DNA of 64,000 bases from the NCBI GenBank assembly GCA_031263195.1, contig JAISGD010000018.1, positions 1 through 64,000 of the forward strand, given 5' to 3'. Below, in pieces: positions 8,279 to 19,109 of this stretch. Positions within the stretch are counted from its first letter, which is position 1, and every line of letters begins with the position of its first letter. Below the pieces are notes generated by a model. It saw only the letters and a list, made by a program, of their open reading frames with translations, had not been told where the DNA came from and ran no database searches. A program made the position numbers and the translations under genes. Source of the stretch: Campylobacteraceae bacterium (GTDB lineage Bacteria > Campylobacterota > Campylobacteria > Campylobacterales > Campylobacteraceae).

Positions 8279-9481
8279 CTATTCATTTCGCAAAGTATTT
8301 AATATATCAACCTCTGTAGCTTTTTTAGCCGGATACCAAGATGACAAAGCCACGATAGCAAGCGCACCTATGATTATCAATCCAAAATCCGCCAAAGACA
8401 AATCAAGCGGCAGTTTAGAACTGCCGTAAACATCAGCAGGAAGACTCACTATATCAAAAGAACCAAGTACAAAAAGGATTATCGTGCCAAGCAGTATGCC
8501 AGATACCACACCACTGCAGCCTATGACCATACCAAGCCCGAAAAAACTCTTTTTTATCTCGCTTGGCTTAGCTCCCAAAGAGAGCAAAAGAGCTATCTCT
8601 TGACGACGATTCATAACAGTCATAAGTAAAGAGCTCATTATATTTAAAGAGGCAACTAATATTATTAACATCAGCACTATAAACAGTGCTCTTTTCTCAA
8701 GTTCAAGAGCAGAGAAAAAGTTACCATTTTGCTGCCACCAACCGACAGCGCGTAAATGATCAGGCAAAATGCTTTGCAAATTTTTGATATCTCTCATAGG
8801 TTCTTTTGAATAGATATGTATACCGTCATACACACCTTCGTCATAATTAAGCACCTTAGCCAAAGATAATATTGGTGTAAACATATAAGCTTTATCATAG
8901 TTTATAAGTCCGGACGTAAACTCCTCCCGATAGACAAAGCGTTTTGTTTTGGGAATGAGCGCAAGACCGCCGGGTTCTCCTTGCATAAAGACAACTGTTA
9001 TTTTGTCACCTTTATCCAAAAACAGTTCCTCTTTTATACCGCGCCCGGCTAAAATATCAAATTCATTTAATTTTTCATTACCGCTCAAAGCTTCGGCAAC
9101 AATACTGTTTACCTCTTTTTCGTATTCAAAATCAACGCCGAAAATTATACCGCCCTCAAATTTCTGCCCCTTTTTAAGCATAACCTGAGAAAAGATGTAG
9201 GGGCTAAATCTCAACTCTGGAAAATTTTCTTTCAATAGCTCCAAATCGCCTTGATTGACGCTCGACACACCAAGCGGCATGACAGTAATAGGGTAATTCA
9301 TAGTAAATAATTTGCGCTGAAACTCTTTATCAAAACCATTCATAATCGCCATAGCCACCATTAATACCATAAGTCCTATACTTACACCCAAAAATGCCAA
9401 AACAGCACTCACGGTAATAAACGGCTGAGATTTATCAAAACGAAGATATTTTTTTATCAGGTATCGGCTCACACTCCTCAT
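8279..9481 (-). CDS. LolC/LolE-type FtsX-like ABC transporter permease
   Basis: MRSVSRYLIKKYLRFDKSQPFITVSAVLAFLGVSIGLMVLMVAMAIMNGF, C-terminal FtsX permease. Confidence 0.85.
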   Translation of the reverse strand: MRSVSRYLIKKYLRFDKSQPFITVSAVLAFLGVSIGLMVLMVAMAIMNGFDKEFQRKLFTMNYPITVMPLGVSSVNQGDLELLKENFPELRFSPYIFSQVMLKKGQKFEGGIIFGVDFEYEKEVNSIVAEALSGNEKLNEFDILAGRGIKEELFLDKGDKITVVFMQGEPGGLALIPKTKRFVYREEFTSGLINYDKAYMFTPILSLAKVLNYDEGVYDGIHIYSKEPMRDIKNLQSILPDHLRAVGWWQQNGNFFSALELEKRALFIVLMLIILVASLNIMSSLLMTVMNRRQEIALLLSLGAKPSEIKKSFFGLGMVIGCSGVVSGILLGTIILFVLGSFDIVSLPADVYGSSKLPLDLSLADFGLIIIGALAIVALSSWYPAKKATEVDILNTLRNE

Positions 9482-9483
9482 AT

Positions 9484-12051
9484 CTAAGCCAATAGCCCCC
9501 GTTTCGGTCCGCTTTTCCCGCAGCAAAATTTATATTTCTTACCGCTTCCGCAAGGGCATAAATCATTTCGCGCTATCTTTTTATGAATTACGTTGCTGCC
9601 AAGCTGTTCATTTCCGTGTCTAAGTTTCACGTCATCTGCCGCACTTTCCATCTCTTGGAGCACTCTCATGGCCTTTTGTTCCTCTTCGGCTTTGTTATCT
9701 CTTAACTGTACAAGCTGGAGCATTTTAAAACTCTCACTTCTAATGCGCCCTACAAGCTCCACAAAAAGCCCGTAACTCTCTTTTTTATACTCCGTCAAAG
9801 GATCTCGCTGATTGTAACCGCGAAGCCCGATGCCTGTTTTTAATATATCCATTTGATACAAGTGTTCTCTCCATGCCGTATCAAGTACCTGCAAAGATAA
9901 AATCCTCTCTATCTGCTCTTTTTGTGCCGTATCGACAACAGACATTTTCTTTTCATAATCCTCTTGTATGTATGAATACACAATCTCGTAAAGTTTATCA
10001 TTTTCAAGCTCGATTAAACTCTCTTCGTCAAATATACAATTTATCTCCTCTTTCAGCGTCGCGATAAGTCTTTTTATATCATATTCTTCCTTGGGAGCAC
10101 CCTCAATTGCTCCTATGCGAAACATCAAATCATGTACATAATCAATACGAAGCTCATCTGTACGCTTTTTCATATCAAGCGCATTTCCCAACAATTCATT
10201 TCTGAAGTTATAAATCGTTTTTCTCTGTTCATTTGCCACATCATCATATTCCAAAAGGTGTTTTCGTGCCTCAAAATGCATACTCTCTACTTTTTTTTGC
10301 GCATTCTCAACCGCTCTTGTAACCATTTTGGACTCTATACTCTCACCATCTTTAATACCAAGCTTCTCCATGATAACTTTTATTCTGTCGCTTCCGAAAA
10401 TTCTAAGAAGATTATCTTCAAGACTTAAATAAAATCTACTTTTACCAGGATCCCCCTGTCTGCCCGCGCGTCCGCGCAATTGGTTATCAATTCTACGGCT
10501 TTCGTGCCTCTCGGTACCTATAATGTAAAGTCCGCCAAGCGCTTTTATCTCATCATTGATTTTTATATCAACGCCGCGTCCCGCCATATTTGTAGAGATA
10601 GTAACAGCTCCTTTCACACCCGCTTCAGAGATAATCTGCGCCTCTTTTTCGTGGTTTTTGGCATTCAAAACAGAGTGCGGGATTTTAGCTTTCTCAAGCA
10701 TAGAATGCAGCAATTCGCTCTTCTCTATGGACGCCGTTCCAACAAGAACAGGCTGCCCTTTTTTATGTGATGCTTTTATATCGTCAATAACTGCTTTAAA
10801 CTTTTCTGCCTCGCTTTTATATATAAGATCATTATAGTCGTTTCTGATGACAGGTACATTTGTAGGTATGGATATAACGTCAAGATTATAAATCTGCGAA
10901 AACTCCGCCGCTTCGGTTTGAGCCGTACCTGTCATACCGGCCAATTTTTTATATGAGCGAAAATAGTTTTGAAATGTTATATCTGCCAAAGTTTGTGATT
11001 CGTCTTGAATTTTTACATGCTCTTTTGCTTCAAGCGCCTGGTGAAGTCCTTCGCTAAAACGCCTGCCTTCACTCAACCTTCCCGTAAACTCATCAACGAT
11101 AACTATCTCATCATCGCGCACAACATAATGCACATCTTTCTCAAACAGATAGTGTGCTTTCAAAGCTTGATCTAAAAGATGCGACAGTATCGCATTTTCA
11201 AGGCTATACAGATTATCAACGCCAAAGAATTTTTCTGCTTTGGCTATACCTGTTTCCGTTACTAAAATAGCTCTATTCTTCTCATCAACGGTAAAATCCT
11301 CGTCTTTAGTAAGCTTTCTCGCGACATTGTCGGACATTTGATAGTTCTCAAGTTTTCTGCCCGCACGACCTGAAATGATAAGAGGAGTTCTGGCTTCATC
11401 TATAAGGATCGAATCCACTTCGTCAACTATAACAAAATTATGCCCTCTTTGGACTTTGTCTTCAAGTGAATATTTCATATTATCACGCAGATAATCAAAT
11501 CCGAATTCATTATTTGTACCGTATGTTATATCGGCGTCGTACTGTTCTTTTTTAATTTTCTCATCATAAACACCCGACAATATCACGCCAACGCTCAAAC
11601 CCAAAAAGTTATAAATTTTCCCCATATCAGTCGCGTCACGTTTGGCAAGATAATCATTAACCGTAACAATATGAACACCTTTTCCTTCCATAGAATTTAA
11701 AACTACTGGTAAAGTTGCTACTAATGTTTTGCCTTCACCGGTTTTCATTTCAGCGATATTGCCGCTATGCAAAACAAGACCTCCGACGAGTTGCACATCA
11801 AAATGTCTAAGTCCGGTTGTTCTAACACTTGCCTCTCTTGTTACCGCGAAGACATCATTTAAAACATCGTCTAAATTCCTCTTTTCGAGCTTAACATCTT
11901 CTCTGAAAATCGCAAATGCTGCTTTCAATTCATCATCGCTCATAGCTCGATATTTCTTCTCCAAATCATTTATCGCAGCTACACGCTTTTCATATTTTTT
12001 AACCTCGCGGTCGTTTCTTGTGCCAAAGATTTTACCTAGAAAATTTAACAT
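9484..12051 (-). CDS. secA: Preprotein translocase ATPase SecA
   Basis: [37 protein letters not shown]-terminal SEC-C zinc motif [14 protein letters not shown]. Confidence 0.98.
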   Translation of the reverse strand: MLNFLGKIFGTRNDREVKKYEKRVAAINDLEKKYRAMSDDELKAAFAIFREDVKLEKRNLDDVLNDVFAVTREASVRTTGLRHFDVQLVGGLVLHSGNIAEMKTGEGKTLVATLPVVLNSMEGKGVHIVTVNDYLAKRDATDMGKIYNFLGLSVGVILSGVYDEKIKKEQYDADITYGTNNEFGFDYLRDNMKYSLEDKVQRGHNFVIVDEVDSILIDEARTPLIISGRAGRKLENYQMSDNVARKLTKDEDFTVDEKNRAILVTETGIAKAEKFFGVDNLYSLENAILSHLLDQALKAHYLFEKDVHYVVRDDEIVIVDEFTGRLSEGRRFSEGLHQALEAKEHVKIQDESQTLADITFQNYFRSYKKLAGMTGTAQTEAAEFSQIYNLDVISIPTNVPVIRNDYNDLIYKSEAEKFKAVIDDIKASHKKGQPVLVGTASIEKSELLHSMLEKAKIPHSVLNAKNHEKEAQIISEAGVKGAVTISTNMAGRGVDIKINDEIKALGGLYIIGTERHESRRIDNQLRGRAGRQGDPGKSRFYLSLEDNLLRIFGSDRIKVIMEKLGIKDGESIESKMVTRAVENAQKKVESMHFEARKHLLEYDDVANEQRKTIYNFRNELLGNALDMKKRTDELRIDYVHDLMFRIGAIEGAPKEEYDIKRLIATLKEEINCIFDEESLIELENDKLYEIVYSYIQEDYEKKMSVVDTAQKEQIERILSLQVLDTAWREHLYQMDILKTGIGLRGYNQRDPLTEYKKESYGLFVELVGRIRSESFKMLQLVQLRDNKAEEEQKAMRVLQEMESAADDVKLRHGNEQLGSNVIHKKIARNDLCPCGSGKKYKFCCGKSGPKRGLLA

Positions 12052-12137
12052 CTAATAGAGCCTTTTTTATAAATAGAGTGCAGATTTTAACACACTTTTG
12101 GTATAATTTACCTTTATTAATCTCCTAAGGAGTATTT

Positions 12138-12671
12138 ATGCGTTTTTTGGCATTTTTATCTATTTTTATTGTATTTTTAAATGCTGATGAAAGCGCGTTT
12201 AAAAGTATATCCAGCGACTTTACGCAAACTATCAAAAGTTCTGAAAACGATACGATAAAATACAGCGGCAACTTTCAAGCAATGAACGAAGGTGGTAATA
12301 ATTTTGCCTTATGGAATTATAAAACGCCTGTTATCAAAACAATATACTTTATCAATAATGATGTCGTTATTTTAGAGCCTGATTTAGAGCAAGCCGTCAT
12401 AACTACATTGAAAGAAATGCCCGATATTTCACGGGTTTTAAATGAAGCTTTAGCTGCTAACAAGCAAACTAACAAAGCAGTAACGATTAATATAGCAGAA
12501 ATTGATTATACCATCTCATTTCAAAACGATATACCTGCCAAAATCGCCTATACAGATGCATTGGATAATACAATAGAGATACTTTTACGCAATACGCTTT
12601 TAAATATCAATATAGACAAACTGACATTCAGAGTCAACGTCCCGACAAATTATGATGTGGTAAGATATTAG
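12138..12671 (+). CDS. lolA: Outer-membrane lipoprotein carrier LolA
   Basis: Signal peptide, SISSDFTQTI..YSGNFQA..WNYKTPV. Confidence 0.85.
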   Translation: MRFLAFLSIFIVFLNADESAFKSISSDFTQTIKSSENDTIKYSGNFQAMNEGGNNFALWNYKTPVIKTIYFINNDVVILEPDLEQAVITTLKEMPDISRVLNEALAANKQTNKAVTINIAEIDYTISFQNDIPAKIAYTDALDNTIEILLRNTLLNINIDKLTFRVNVPTNYDVVRY

Positions 12672-12723
12672 AGTTAAGGCAACAAAAACTATAAAACTAT
12701 TTTTTACTTGACAGTTTGAGATT

Positions 12724-14580
12724 TTATTTAATAGTCAATAATTTTTTAGCTTCGGCAATATTATTCTGCAAGTTTTTATTTTTATATAACTCCAACCAAT
12801 CAAACGGTGTTTTATTATTGGTATCTTTTAACTCTTTGTCGGCACCATTGCCTAATAGAAGTTTTATAAAATCAATATCAGCATATCTTGCAGCATAGTG
12901 AAGCGCGGAAACACCATAAATGTTGATACTTCTGCAATTACTGTAAGGTGACTTAATATCATCAATTATGGCATTGACGTTAATACCATTATCCAAAAGC
13001 ATCTTTGCAGTATCGTAAAGATTAAACTGTGCCGCATACATCAAAGCCGTTTTATTAAAATCATTAGCGGCGTTTACATCTGCACCCTTTTCCAAAAGTA
13101 GTTTGACTAATTTTGGATGTTTGAGCGAATAAAATAGTGTTGGTTCGTAGTCGTTATGATAAGAATAGTAATTTTTCTCTTTACGCATCCAATTACCAAC
13201 CAATAACGGTTCTATCGTATCAATACTTTCCCCTTTAAGGAGCATAGTTCTAAGACTATCGGAGCTTTGATAATCATAACTTGACGAAATAACAAAATGT
13301 GAACTTAAAATTTTATCATATGCTTTATCCGCCCACTCTTTAGCTCTCTTGTCATTTACTGCAAACTCCTCCTTATAATACCGTACTAAATCACTATAAG
13401 CGCTGTCTTTAATATCATTATATTGTTGATAGATATCATAATTATATATCCCGTCATACGACCAATTTACTATAAAATCCCGCGCATATGGTAATTGTCT
13501 TTTCACATAACCATACTCACGACCACCATAATCAAGACCAAAATCTTTCCAAGGCGTATAAGATATCTGCCCGATTGTATCAGGAACTACAACATAAGGA
13601 ATCAATTGCCTGTATCCGCCGCTGCCATCACAAGTATTTGCTCCGCCGCCATTCATATCTGCAAGCAAATTGATAAATCTTACAAAATTCTCTTTTTTAA
13701 GCAGTCGATTTTCTTTTTCATTTTTAGCCTGCACAACACAAACAGGTTTCAGTTCCCCACTTTCAAGTATTTGAAGCGTTGTTGTTTTTTGTTCTCCTCT
13801 ACTCCATAGATACTTATTGCTGTTTTCAAAATAATATTTCCCCTTGTATTCAAATGGATTTATCCAAAAGTATTGCGAAGTTTCGATTGGTATGTCATTT
13901 AGTTCGTCTATTTTCATTATACTACCGCCAGGAGTTATCTCTATACCTTTATCTTTTATTGCAGGTTCGATCTCTTTATAATAATTTTTTCTGTTTAAAT
14001 CCCAAAATGCATCTTTTGATGAAAATAGAGCCGATTTATATAATTCATTATTTCTTAAACAACAACTCTGAAACTGCGTTAAAAACATGCTTTTATTATC
14101 AAATTTAAGTTCTGCATACGCTATATCGCCATATTCTTCTATTTTTTTCCAAGCCATCTCTTGTAATTCACTTTTGTTATCGTTATCTAAAAATTCATTT
14201 AAATATTTATTTAGTACTTGCTCGCAAAGCTGATCATCTGAGGAGTATTTTAATGACGGCAAAAAAGGGTATTTTGTTATACCTTGTCTACTAATTTCAG
14301 CTATGCGTTTTTGGTATATATTTACCAAACATACTTTGTCCAAACATTTATCTCTTTCCTTTATCCATGCTCTTTGAGTCTGCTTATTCGCATCAGACGG
14401 ACTATTTCCATATTTTCTTGCCAAATCTGCATCTAACTCTTTTAAAGTATCGCTGCTGCATATAAGTTTTTCAGAAAGCGTTGAAGCATTTTTGCAATTA
14501 AAGCTTGGCTCTTTGGCTATTGCTAAAGAGACTGTCAAGAGGATAACTGATAAGCAAAATCTCATTATATTACCTTGCAT
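12724..14580 (-). CDS. Secreted protein with N-terminal LprI/DUF1311 domain and C-terminal ankyrin repeats
   Basis: SFNCKNASTLSEKLICSSDTLKELDADLARKYG...RAWIKERDKC; ankyrin repeats NDFNKTALMYAAQFNLYDTAKMLLDNG and YGVSALHYAARYADIDFIKLLLGNGAD. Confidence 0.85.
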   Translation of the reverse strand: MQGNIMRFCLSVILLTVSLAIAKEPSFNCKNASTLSEKLICSSDTLKELDADLARKYGNSPSDANKQTQRAWIKERDKCLDKVCLVNIYQKRIAEISRQGITKYPFLPSLKYSSDDQLCEQVLNKYLNEFLDNDNKSELQEMAWKKIEEYGDIAYAELKFDNKSMFLTQFQSCCLRNNELYKSALFSSKDAFWDLNRKNYYKEIEPAIKDKGIEITPGGSIMKIDELNDIPIETSQYFWINPFEYKGKYYFENSNKYLWSRGEQKTTTLQILESGELKPVCVVQAKNEKENRLLKKENFVRFINLLADMNGGGANTCDGSGGYRQLIPYVVVPDTIGQISYTPWKDFGLDYGGREYGYVKRQLPYARDFIVNWSYDGIYNYDIYQQYNDIKDSAYSDLVRYYKEEFAVNDKRAKEWADKAYDKILSSHFVISSSYDYQSSDSLRTMLLKGESIDTIEPLLVGNWMRKEKNYYSYHNDYEPTLFYSLKHPKLVKLLLEKGADVNAANDFNKTALMYAAQFNLYDTAKMLLDNGINVNAIIDDIKSPYSNCRSINIYGVSALHYAARYADIDFIKLLLGNGADKELKDTNNKTPFDWLELYKNKNLQNNIAEAKKLLTIK

Positions 14581-14588
14581 AAAAAAAA

Positions 14589-15893
14589 TTAATCTTTTAA
14601 CATTATAATCTTCGCATTTTTATAAAACTCTTTAACTCTGTCGTCAGTTCGTATACAACGTTTTAAATATGAGTCAAAATCACCGCGCGAATATCTTATA
14701 TATAAGTTTTTTGCGCTTATGGCACGACTTACAGCGACATAAAACTGGCTGTTCTCAAATATATTATCCACATCGCATACCAAACGCTCTATACTCATAC
14801 CCTGCGATTTGTGGATAGTTATAGCGTAAGCAAGTTTAATCGGAAACTGTTTTAAGGCGGCAAGTGCTTTGCTTTTTATCTCACCGCCATTTAACGTATT
14901 TTCATATAAAGTAAATTCATACGGTTCTACTTTTATGAGTTCCGCTCCTTTTTCTATCAACAGATACTCATCAAAAATACCTTTTATGATACCTCTCTCA
15001 CCGTTATAAAATTTGCCCCACTTATTAACGCAAAAGAGTATATGCGCACCTGCTTTAAGCTCAAGCCTCAACGGGATATTCAATGCTTTGCACCAACTCT
15101 CAATCCTGTTTTGGCTAAGACTCTTTTCATGCAGATTAAATTCGGCTTCCAATACGTGCAGTTCATCGTTTATCTCATCCAGCCGTTTTTTGTTCATCTT
15201 GTCGGCTTCGTAATTTCTGCCGAACAGTATAGTGGGTTCCGAAAGCATTACGGTTCTGTTTTGACGGAGACTTTCAAAAAACCGCATTATCTCTTCGTCT
15301 ATTTCGCCCTTTCGCACTCTATTCAGTATATTGAAAAACAGTTTATCGCTTGTTCTTTTGGAACCGGCAAGTTCCAAGATTTTAGGATTATAATTTTTCC
15401 ACGCGCTGCTTTCAAAAGCATAAATTTCATCGCCAAACAAAGAACCGCTGTCAAATTCATCTTTTTTTCGTACCGGCGGAAGCTGGAAAAAATCGCCGAC
15501 AAAAAGTATGGAACCGCTAAAACCGGAAGCGTTTAATCTGTATCTTATCATTTCCATCAAAGCGGCTGATACCATAGATATCTCATCTATTACTAAAAGG
15601 TCGGTATTTGACAAAATACCGTATAGTTCTTTAAGCCTGCTTTTATTTTTATCGTATCTTAAAAGTTCTTCGGTACTTTTGCAGATACCAAAAGCAAAAA
15701 AACTGTGTATTGTTTGTCCGCCTATATTTATCGCGCTAATACCGGTACTGCCAAGCACTATGACCTGTTTTTTGTCTTTTTTATACTCATCTATAAGTTT
15801 TGCCGTAAGATAACTTTTGCCGACTCCACCGCCACCTGTTAAAAAAAGATGATCATTTTTTAATATATCTTTTAAAATTTCGAGTTCTTTCAC
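14589..15893 (-). CDS. PIF1-like / RecD-like AAA helicase
   Basis: LTGGGGVGKSYLTAKL Walker A, GSTGISAINIGGQTIHSFF, DEISMV, GDFFQLPPV, YAITIHKSQGMS. Confidence 0.88.
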   Translation of the reverse strand: MKELEILKDILKNDHLFLTGGGGVGKSYLTAKLIDEYKKDKKQVIVLGSTGISAINIGGQTIHSFFAFGICKSTEELLRYDKNKSRLKELYGILSNTDLLVIDEISMVSAALMEMIRYRLNASGFSGSILFVGDFFQLPPVRKKDEFDSGSLFGDEIYAFESSAWKNYNPKILELAGSKRTSDKLFFNILNRVRKGEIDEEIMRFFESLRQNRTVMLSEPTILFGRNYEADKMNKKRLDEINDELHVLEAEFNLHEKSLSQNRIESWCKALNIPLRLELKAGAHILFCVNKWGKFYNGERGIIKGIFDEYLLIEKGAELIKVEPYEFTLYENTLNGGEIKSKALAALKQFPIKLAYAITIHKSQGMSIERLVCDVDNIFENSQFYVAVSRAISAKNLYIRYSRGDFDSYLKRCIRTDDRVKEFYKNAKIIMLKD

Positions 15894-15955
15894 ACTTTAC
15901 CCTTAGGTAATTTTTTGGTATTATACACAAAAGATATTTTTTTAAAGGTGGGAAT

Positions 15956-16201
15956 ATGGCAAATAAAAAGAGGAGATTATCTCCAAAAAATATAAATCAA
16001 AACGAAAATGCATCGTCAAAAGAGTCTAAAAACACTCTTGCAGAGAGTAAAGCTCAACACAAACGGCATTTGCGTGACAACAAAGAGATATCTATAGTAA
16101 GTATAAATAAAATGCAACTGGCTCTATTTTGCACAGCAGTAATGCTTTGTTCAATTGGACTGGTAGTGTACGTGGTATTTATAGAGCCACTTTTACAGTA
16201 A
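15956..16201 (+). CDS. Small single-pass membrane protein
   Basis: ORF with C-terminal TM segment, just upstream of 16208. Confidence 0.55.
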   Translation: MANKKRRLSPKNINQNENASSKESKNTLAESKAQHKRHLRDNKEISIVSINKMQLALFCTAVMLCSIGLVVYVVFIEPLLQ

Positions 16202-16207
16202 TTCGCA

Positions 16208-18175
16208 ATGACTCGTTTTTTAGCGCTTGTCGCACTCATTTTCTTCTGTGGCTGCAGCGTAAAAGAGTTGAATTTAGCAGAAGTTTTACGATATGAACAA
16301 AATACGTCCATATTACCTCCAACCCCACTTGTAACCGCAGATGATTTGAGTCAATACCAAGAGAGGTATATGCAAAAACAATTTGCACCATGGGAAGAAA
16401 AAAGGCTTAGAAATAGTTTGAATGAAGCCGCTTGGGGGCTTAGCTTTTTAAACGGGGCACGTAAATTTACAAGTGAAAATCTTCTTGGCGTAAGCAATGA
16501 AACGCTTCAAGGCATAAAAGAACAAACAAATTTTGAGGCACACGGTACAGTTATGGAATACGCCGTAACCGTAGAGGAGAGCCACCTTCGCGTATTGCCG
16601 ACCGATAAACCCTTTTTTCGTAAACAAAGTAATGGCAGCAGCGATTATCCGTTCGATTATATACAAAATTCACTGCTTGGTATTATGCAACCGCTTTTGA
16701 TCTCGCACTATTCAAAAGATGCGGCATGGGCGTTTGTGGAGAGTTCGTTCGCGGCAGGTTGGGTAAAGACAAATGAAATAGCGCTTATTGACGAGGAGTT
16801 GGCGGAAAAGATAAAAAATAGTCCGCATATCGTTATCACAAAAGATAATGCGCCGCTATATCTTGAAAACAGTTTATTTGCGCACTATATAAAAATGGGG
16901 GCAATTTTACCACTTTTAAAAAGCGATGAAGAAAACTATAGAGTTTTTATCACTTACTCCGACACTTATAAAAGAGCAAAAGCTGTTAATGCAACAATAA
17001 ATAAAAAGTTTGCTGCGCCGTTTCCTTTAGAGTTTAACGAAGAGAATGTCAAAGCGGCTTTAAATGAACTGCTTGGTGAAAATTATGGCTGGGGCGGGCT
17101 TTATAACAATAGAGACTGCTCTGCTATGACAAAAGATTTTTTTTCGCTTTTTGGCGTTTGGCTTCCACGCAATTCGCTGTCTCAAAAACGCTCTTCCGCA
17201 TTTGTAGATATGCAAAATCTCACTTTGGCGAAAAAAGAACAGACATTAAAAGAGCTTGGTGTGCCCTATATGACTCTTGTTTATATGCCCGGACATATTA
17301 TGCTTTACGTAGGGCAAATGGACGAACGAGCGCTGATTATGCATAATATCTGGGGTGTTACGAACAATAAAGGCGGGAAATTTCTCATCGGAAAATCAAT
17401 CATTTCAGACCTCCATATCGGTGAAAATCTACCTGATATGAAGAAAAAAAATCTTCTTATGAGTAAAATTCAAGGCTTCACCGTCTTTGCGCCGCGCTCA
17501 ACTATTATTGAGATAAAACTGCTCAAAACATATCAGGACACAATAGAGAAAATCGCAAACAATACCGTGTATTTAAAAGACGGAAGCGAGATCGTCTTTA
17601 GCGATAAAAAACAAAAAAACTATGAACAGATATTTAAAAATCCTGATATTTTAGACCAATTCTATGAAGTATATACAAAAGGCGCCATAAATAACACGAA
17701 CAAAAATGATGCAGGCAAAATAAGAAATGAAGAGTTTTTCAAAGCGATGTACGGACATAATAAGCAAGAGGTAGAGCAAAATCTCATTGAGGTATCGTGG
17801 CTTCCCTCAACAGTAAACAAAACTGTTCTTTTCAATCAAAAAAACGGTGCGGCGAAAGCTCTGCAAGCCGTTTCAAATGAACTTGACAAATTGGATGAAA
17901 AGTATTTGGAGTTTTTGGACAATATAGACGGAACATATTCATATCAGCAAATCGCGCGAAACGGTAAGCTTAATATACATACTCTTGGTATAGCTATAGA
18001 TATCAATCCTAGCCAATCGCGCTATTGGCTGCAAAATGAGACTAAAAACGATGACGAGGGACAGATAATACCGCAAACAATAATAGATATTTTTGAAAAA
18101 CACGGCTTTATTTGGGGTGGAAAGTGGCGACATTACGATGCGATGCATTTTGAATACAGACCTGAACTGTTTTGA
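16208..18175 (+). CDS. Lipoprotein peptidoglycan hydrolase: SH3-like + NlpC/P60 + C-terminal M15 (VanY/DD-carboxypeptidase-like)
   Basis: Lipobox FFCGCS; NYGWGGLYNNRDCSAMTKDFFSLFGVWLPRNS and MPGHIMLYVG (NlpC/P60); NIHTLGIAIDIN...GFIWGGKWRHYDAMHFEYRPE (M15). Confidence 0.85.
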   Translation: MTRFLALVALIFFCGCSVKELNLAEVLRYEQNTSILPPTPLVTADDLSQYQERYMQKQFAPWEEKRLRNSLNEAAWGLSFLNGARKFTSENLLGVSNETLQGIKEQTNFEAHGTVMEYAVTVEESHLRVLPTDKPFFRKQSNGSSDYPFDYIQNSLLGIMQPLLISHYSKDAAWAFVESSFAAGWVKTNEIALIDEELAEKIKNSPHIVITKDNAPLYLENSLFAHYIKMGAILPLLKSDEENYRVFITYSDTYKRAKAVNATINKKFAAPFPLEFNEENVKAALNELLGENYGWGGLYNNRDCSAMTKDFFSLFGVWLPRNSLSQKRSSAFVDMQNLTLAKKEQTLKELGVPYMTLVYMPGHIMLYVGQMDERALIMHNIWGVTNNKGGKFLIGKSIISDLHIGENLPDMKKKNLLMSKIQGFTVFAPRSTIIEIKLLKTYQDTIEKIANNTVYLKDGSEIVFSDKKQKNYEQIFKNPDILDQFYEVYTKGAINNTNKNDAGKIRNEEFFKAMYGHNKQEVEQNLIEVSWLPSTVNKTVLFNQKNGAAKALQAVSNELDKLDEKYLEFLDNIDGTYSYQQIARNGKLNIHTLGIAIDINPSQSRYWLQNETKNDDEGQIIPQTIIDIFEKHGFIWGGKWRHYDAMHFEYRPELF

Positions 18176-18184
18176 GAAACGGAT

Positions 18185-18859
18185 ATGAAAAAATTTATAC
18201 TGTTGTTGGCTTTTTGCCTCCATGCTAATGCCGCTACAAATGCTGTATCGGGAGTTTATTTGCCCGATATTTACATAGACGAACTAAAAAAGAGTAAATC
18301 TCATACGTTAGCTCTTAATAAATTTATCAGTACAACCAACGCAACAAAAGCAGACGCCATCTTGATAAATAATTATAAGATAACATATGTCTACGGCTAT
18401 TCGGATGCCGAAACAAAAAATATAACCGTATTGGAAACAAAAACAATCACCATAATGAATCCAAACGGCACTCTATACGACATAAAAAGAGAAAAAGGAC
18501 GCATAGAAGATGATAGCGGCACAAGATACTCTCAGGTAGGTCATATAAAAGATGTTATTCTTGCGGCACAGTTTTTTATAACCAAAACGATATTTGGCAA
18601 GAAACGTTACCGAAGTAAAAACGGCGAAGAGTTATTTTTGGACGATCATGGAAGGCTTTATTATAAAAATATGCGGTATGAATTTTTACTCTCAAGACAA
18701 AATGACAGCAATTACGACACAATATATTCAAAAAATGAAAATAAAACCTACTTTCTTGGCGTGAAAAATAAGAAAATACACATGTATCAAAGTCTAAATA
18801 AAGACAATGAACCTGAATATTTCGCGACAGAGTTTATCTTAGTAGACGAGCTTGAATGA
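18185..18859 (+). CDS. Secreted hypothetical protein
   Basis: Signal peptide MKKFILLLAFCLHANA; no family recognised. Confidence 0.6.
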   Translation: MKKFILLLAFCLHANAATNAVSGVYLPDIYIDELKKSKSHTLALNKFISTTNATKADAILINNYKITYVYGYSDAETKNITVLETKTITIMNPNGTLYDIKREKGRIEDDSGTRYSQVGHIKDVILAAQFFITKTIFGKKRYRSKNGEELFLDDHGRLYYKNMRYEFLLSRQNDSNYDTIYSKNENKTYFLGVKNKKIHMYQSLNKDNEPEYFATEFILVDELE

Positions 18860-19040
18860 AAACTTTTTTAAAGATTAAATTTCTGATTTTACTATTTGTG
18901 TTGTTGGCATTCTTCACACTTCAGAGCTAAAATCAGACGAATATATAATGTTTATTCCGAGCATAGCTTACGATGTAGATAACGAAACGATAAGAGTAGA
19001 AAGCTACGCGACTATTAAATTGAAAAGTCCACAAAAATAA
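18856..19040 (+). pseudogene. Small frameshifted membrane/lipoprotein-like ORF
   Basis: MKTFLKIKFLILLFVLLAFFTLQS* continues in another frame as ..SELKSDEYIMFIPSIAYDVDNETIRVESYATIKLKSPQK*. Confidence 0.4.
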
Positions 19041-19109
19041 ACTTATACTGCTTTAATATGTTACATGCAGCACTACATGTAACGAGTAAAAATCATTTTT
19101 GTTAAATTT

